A DNA stretch of 14,507 nucleotides from an uncultured Megasphaera sp. (GTDB lineage Bacteria > Bacillota > Negativicutes > Veillonellales > Megasphaeraceae). The notes under the pieces were generated by a model, which worked only from the letters and a program-made list of their open reading frames with translations, was not told the origin of the DNA and made no database searches. Positions 12,520 through 14,507 of the stretch are shown piece by piece (within the stretch, counting starts at the first letter, position 1; the number at the start of each line of letters is the position of its first letter). The DNA is taken from NCBI GenBank assembly GCA_900548635.1, contig URLP01000036.1, forward strand, positions 1-14,507, read 5' to 3'. Both the position numbers and the translations under genes were made by a program.

Positions 12520-13498
12520 CCCTGCCGGAATCCTTGGTACAGGCCACTGCGTGCCTGACCAGGTCTGGACCAATAAAGACTTAGAAAAAATGATGGACAC
12601 GTCGGATGAATGGATCCGCAGCCGCACGGGCATCGGCGCCCGCCACGTCGCGCCGAAAGACGTGAAGACGTCGGATTTGGCGACAGAAGCCGGCCGTCAG
12701 GCGCTGGAAAGCGCCGGCATCCAAGCGGAAGACCTGGATCTGATCATCGTCTGCACGCTGACGCCGGACCGGGCCCTGCCTTCGACGGCCTGCAAAGTAC
12801 AGGCCAATCTCCACGCCGTCAACGCCGCTGCCTTCGACCTGGAAGCGGCCTGCTCGGGCTTTGCCTATGCCTCGATCGTCGCGTCCCAGTTCATTGAAAA
12901 CAAGATGTATAAACACATCCTGGTCATCGGTGCAGAAATCCTGACCCGCGTCATCAACTGGAAGGACCGTTCGTCGTGCGTCCTCTTCGGTGACGGCGCC
13001 GGTGCGGCCGTCATCGGTCCCGTACCGAGCGGCTACGGCATCCTCGGCGGTGCCATGGGTGCTGACGGCACGGGCGGCGACTACCTGACCATCCCGGCCA
13101 GCGGCGTCGAAATGCCGCCGACTGATGCCCTGCGCGAAAACGGCATGGCCTACGCCAAGATGGACGGCAAGGAAGTCTATAAATTCGCGGTTAAGGCCAT
13201 GCCCCATGCGGCAGAACTGGCCCTCAAGCGCTCGGAACTGACGAAAGAAGACATCGACGTCCTCATCCCGCATCAGGCCAACATCCGCATCATCCAGTCG
13301 GCAGCCAAACGGCTTCACGTGCCGATGGAAAAAGTATTTGTCAATATTGAAAAATATGCCAATACATCGGGCGCATCCATTCCGATCGCCCTCGACGAAG
13401 CCCTCCGCTCCGGCATGATCCACCGCGGTGATATCGTCTGCCTGGACGGCTTCGGTGCCGGCCTTACCTGGGCCAGCCTGGTTATGAAGTGGTATTAA
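12503..13498 (+). CDS. fabH: 3-oxoacyl-ACP synthase III (KAS III)
   Basis: FabH condenses an acyl-CoA primer with malonyl-ACP and so starts each fatty-acid chain. The 331-residue protein has the complete Cys-His-Asn catalytic triad: Cys117 in 'EAACSGFAYA', His257 in 'IPHQANIRII' and Asn287 in 'YANTSGASIPIAL'. Other family marks are 'TSDEWIRSRTGI' (33-44), 'LPSTACKVQ' (82-90), 'LFGDGAGAAVI' (161-171) and the terminal 'GFGAGLTWAS'. The ATG at 12503 lies inside the plsX 3' end (17-base overlap), with AGAGG at 12488-12492 as ribosome binding site. Primer choice, straight-chain acetyl-CoA versus branched primers, cannot be judged safely from what I can see. Confidence 0.97.
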   Translation: MIVKANPAGILGTGHCVPDQVWTNKDLEKMMDTSDEWIRSRTGIGARHVAPKDVKTSDLATEAGRQALESAGIQAEDLDLIIVCTLTPDRALPSTACKVQANLHAVNAAAFDLEAACSGFAYASIVASQFIENKMYKHILVIGAEILTRVINWKDRSSCVLFGDGAGAAVIGPVPSGYGILGGAMGADGTGGDYLTIPASGVEMPPTDALRENGMAYAKMDGKEVYKFAVKAMPHAAELALKRSELTKEDIDVLIPHQANIRIIQSAAKRLHVPMEKVFVNIEKYANTSGASIPIALDEALRSGMIHRGDIVCLDGFGAGLTWASLVMKWY

Positions 13499-13523
13499 TT
13501 TTTACGAGAGGTTGTGACTGAAG

Positions 13524-14465
13524 ATGAAAAAGGCATTTGTTTTCCCCGGCCAGGGCGCACAGAAAGTGGGCATGGTCAAGGATTTGTATGATGCATATCC
13601 CGCTGTCAAGCAGCTCTTTGAAGAAGCCGACGACGCCCTTGGTTTTTCCCTGACCAAGCTCTGCTTTGAAGGTCCCGATGAAGAATTGATGAAGACCTAC
13701 AACACGCAGCCGGCGATCCTCACGGCCAGCACGGCCTGCTGCCGCGTCCTCGCCCAGGAAGGGCTGACGCCGGATATCGCGGCCGGTCACAGCCTCGGTG
13801 AATATTCGGCCCTCGTCGCTGCCGGCGCCCTGACCTTTGCCGACGCCGTCCGCACGGTCCGTCTGCGCGGTCAGTTCATGCAGGAAGCCGTGCCCCTCGG
13901 TGAAGGCGGCATGGCGGCTATCCTCGGCCTGGCCGAAGATAAGATCAAAGCTGTCTGCGCCGACATTTCCGCCAAAGGCGGCACGGTCCAGGCCGTCAAC
14001 TTCAACTGCCCCGGCCAGATCGTCATCGCCGGCAGCACGAAGGCCGTTGAAGAAGCAGCGGCTGCCATGAAGGAAGCCGGTGCCAAACGGGCCATCCTCC
14101 TCCATGTCAGTGCACCGTTCCACAGCACCCTTATGGAACCGGCTGCCAAACGCCTGGCAGAAGTCCTCGACGAGATCACCATTTCCGATGCCAAGATTCC
14201 TGTCGTCGCCAACGTCAACGGCAAAGTTGAAACGTCGGCTGCCGATATCAAGGCCAACCTGGTCAAACAGGCTGCCAGCCCGGTCCTCTGGATCGACTGC
14301 ACGAAGACCATGCAGGCCTTTGGTGCCGAAACCTTTGTCGAAGTCGGCCCGGGCAAGACCCTCTGCGGCTTCAATCGCAAGATTGACCGTAAAATCCACA
14401 GCGAAAACGTAGAAGATATCCCATCCTTACAGAAAACGCTTGAATTTTTCCAGGAGGTTCGATAA
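13524..14465 (+). CDS. fabD: Malonyl-CoA:ACP transacylase
   Basis: FabD moves malonyl from CoA to ACP, providing the extender for all rounds of fatty-acid synthesis. The 313-residue protein shows 'FPGQGAQKVGM' (7-17) for the oxyanion loop, the nucleophile Ser90 in 'AGHSLGEYSALVAAG' (87-101), Arg115 in 'RLRGQFM', which binds the malonyl carboxylate, and catalytic His200 in 'SAPFHSTLM'; 'VEVGPGKTLCGF' lies near the end. All catalytic residues are kept and the length is typical. The gene starts 26 bases after fabH, with GAGAGGTTGTG just upstream, and ends one base before the fabG ATG. It consumes malonyl-CoA, the same molecule that releases FapR from the operon's operator. Confidence 0.97.
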   Translation: MKKAFVFPGQGAQKVGMVKDLYDAYPAVKQLFEEADDALGFSLTKLCFEGPDEELMKTYNTQPAILTASTACCRVLAQEGLTPDIAAGHSLGEYSALVAAGALTFADAVRTVRLRGQFMQEAVPLGEGGMAAILGLAEDKIKAVCADISAKGGTVQAVNFNCPGQIVIAGSTKAVEEAAAAMKEAGAKRAILLHVSAPFHSTLMEPAAKRLAEVLDEITISDAKIPVVANVNGKVETSAADIKANLVKQAASPVLWIDCTKTMQAFGAETFVEVGPGKTLCGFNRKIDRKIHSENVEDIPSLQKTLEFFQEVR

Positions 14466-14466
14466 A

Positions 14467-14507
14467 ATGCAATTAACAGGGAAAACTGCAGTCGTCACCG
14501 GCGGTTC
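14467..14507 (+). CDS. fabG: 3-oxoacyl-ACP reductase, N-terminal fragment (runs off the window)
   Basis: The last 41 bases open a new frame from ATG 14467 that reads Met-Gln-Leu-Thr-Gly-Lys-Thr-Ala-Val-Val-Thr-Gly-Gly-Ser. This is the start of a short-chain dehydrogenase: the first beta strand and the beginning of the NAD(P)-binding TGGSxxxG loop. AGGAGG at 14452-14457, nine bases before the ATG, is a strong ribosome binding site. FabG commonly follows fabD, so NADPH-dependent 3-oxoacyl-ACP reductase is the natural reading. The rest of the gene is not visible, so another short-chain dehydrogenase cannot be excluded. Confidence 0.82.
   Translation, partial: MQLTGKTAVVTGG

Noticed and set aside
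10972..12633. Long minus-strand open frame (553 codons) opposite fapR, plsX and the start of fabH
   Set aside because: It spans three clearly identified + strand genes. Long antisense frames arise from the strong C/G third-position bias; the translation shows no recognisable domain.
1..14507. Mobile element, defence system, CRISPR, tRNA or rRNA
   Set aside because: No transposase or integrase, no spaced direct repeats, no cloverleaf seen by eye; every gene fits core envelope or lipid metabolism, or a family common in Firmicutes.

Overview
The window reads as chromosomal core DNA from a diderm (outer-membrane-bearing) Firmicute of the class Negativicutes, most likely a Veillonellaceae/Megasphaera-type genome. 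That placement is an inference from gene content: a complete Kdo and LPS-transport gene cluster, as in Gram-negative bacteria, lies a few kilobases from a Firmicute-type FapR-plsX-fabH-fabD-fabG fatty-acid operon. DNA is GC-rich with a strong preference for C or G at third codon positions, and all 19 genes are on the + strand. I see no transposase, phage gene, tRNA, rRNA or CRISPR array.

Region 1 (1-7615) is one tightly packed operon for LPS: the 3' end of lpxK, then kdsB, kdsA, kdsD and kdsC (Kdo synthesis and activation), a LpxL-type lipid A acyltransferase, and lptC, lptA, lptB and one LptF/LptG-family permease (LPS extraction and transport). Many stops and starts overlap, and the operon closes with a strong intrinsic terminator at 7588-7615. 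Its promoter lies upstream of the window; a possible internal promoter sits inside lptC.

Region 2 (7616-7849) is noncoding and rich in hairpins, ending in a sigma70-type promoter. Region 3 (7850-10411) holds a DUF3084 membrane/coiled-coil protein, a divergent YqgF/RuvX-like RNase H-fold protein and a YitT-family membrane protein, probably one transcript. A short heptamer tandem repeat separates the first two.

Region 4 (10412-10853) is a single small gene for a YdbC/PC4-type nucleic-acid-binding protein, with a promoter whose -35 box lies inside a perfect inverted repeat, and its own terminator. Region 5 (10856-14507) is the fatty-acid/phospholipid initiation operon: promoter, a FapR operator just downstream of the predicted start of transcription, then fapR, plsX, fabH, fabD and the first 41 bases of fabG. 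Acyl chains made by this operon would feed both phospholipid and, through 3-hydroxyacyl-ACP and acyl-ACP, the lipid A handled by region 1.

Nothing here is clearly a new defence or mobile system. The parts most worth a second look are the DUF3084 protein (predicted periplasmic coiled coil next to the LPS genes), the operator-like dyad at the ydbC-type promoter, the hairpin cluster at 7616-7784, and the FapR circuit in an LPS-producing organism.
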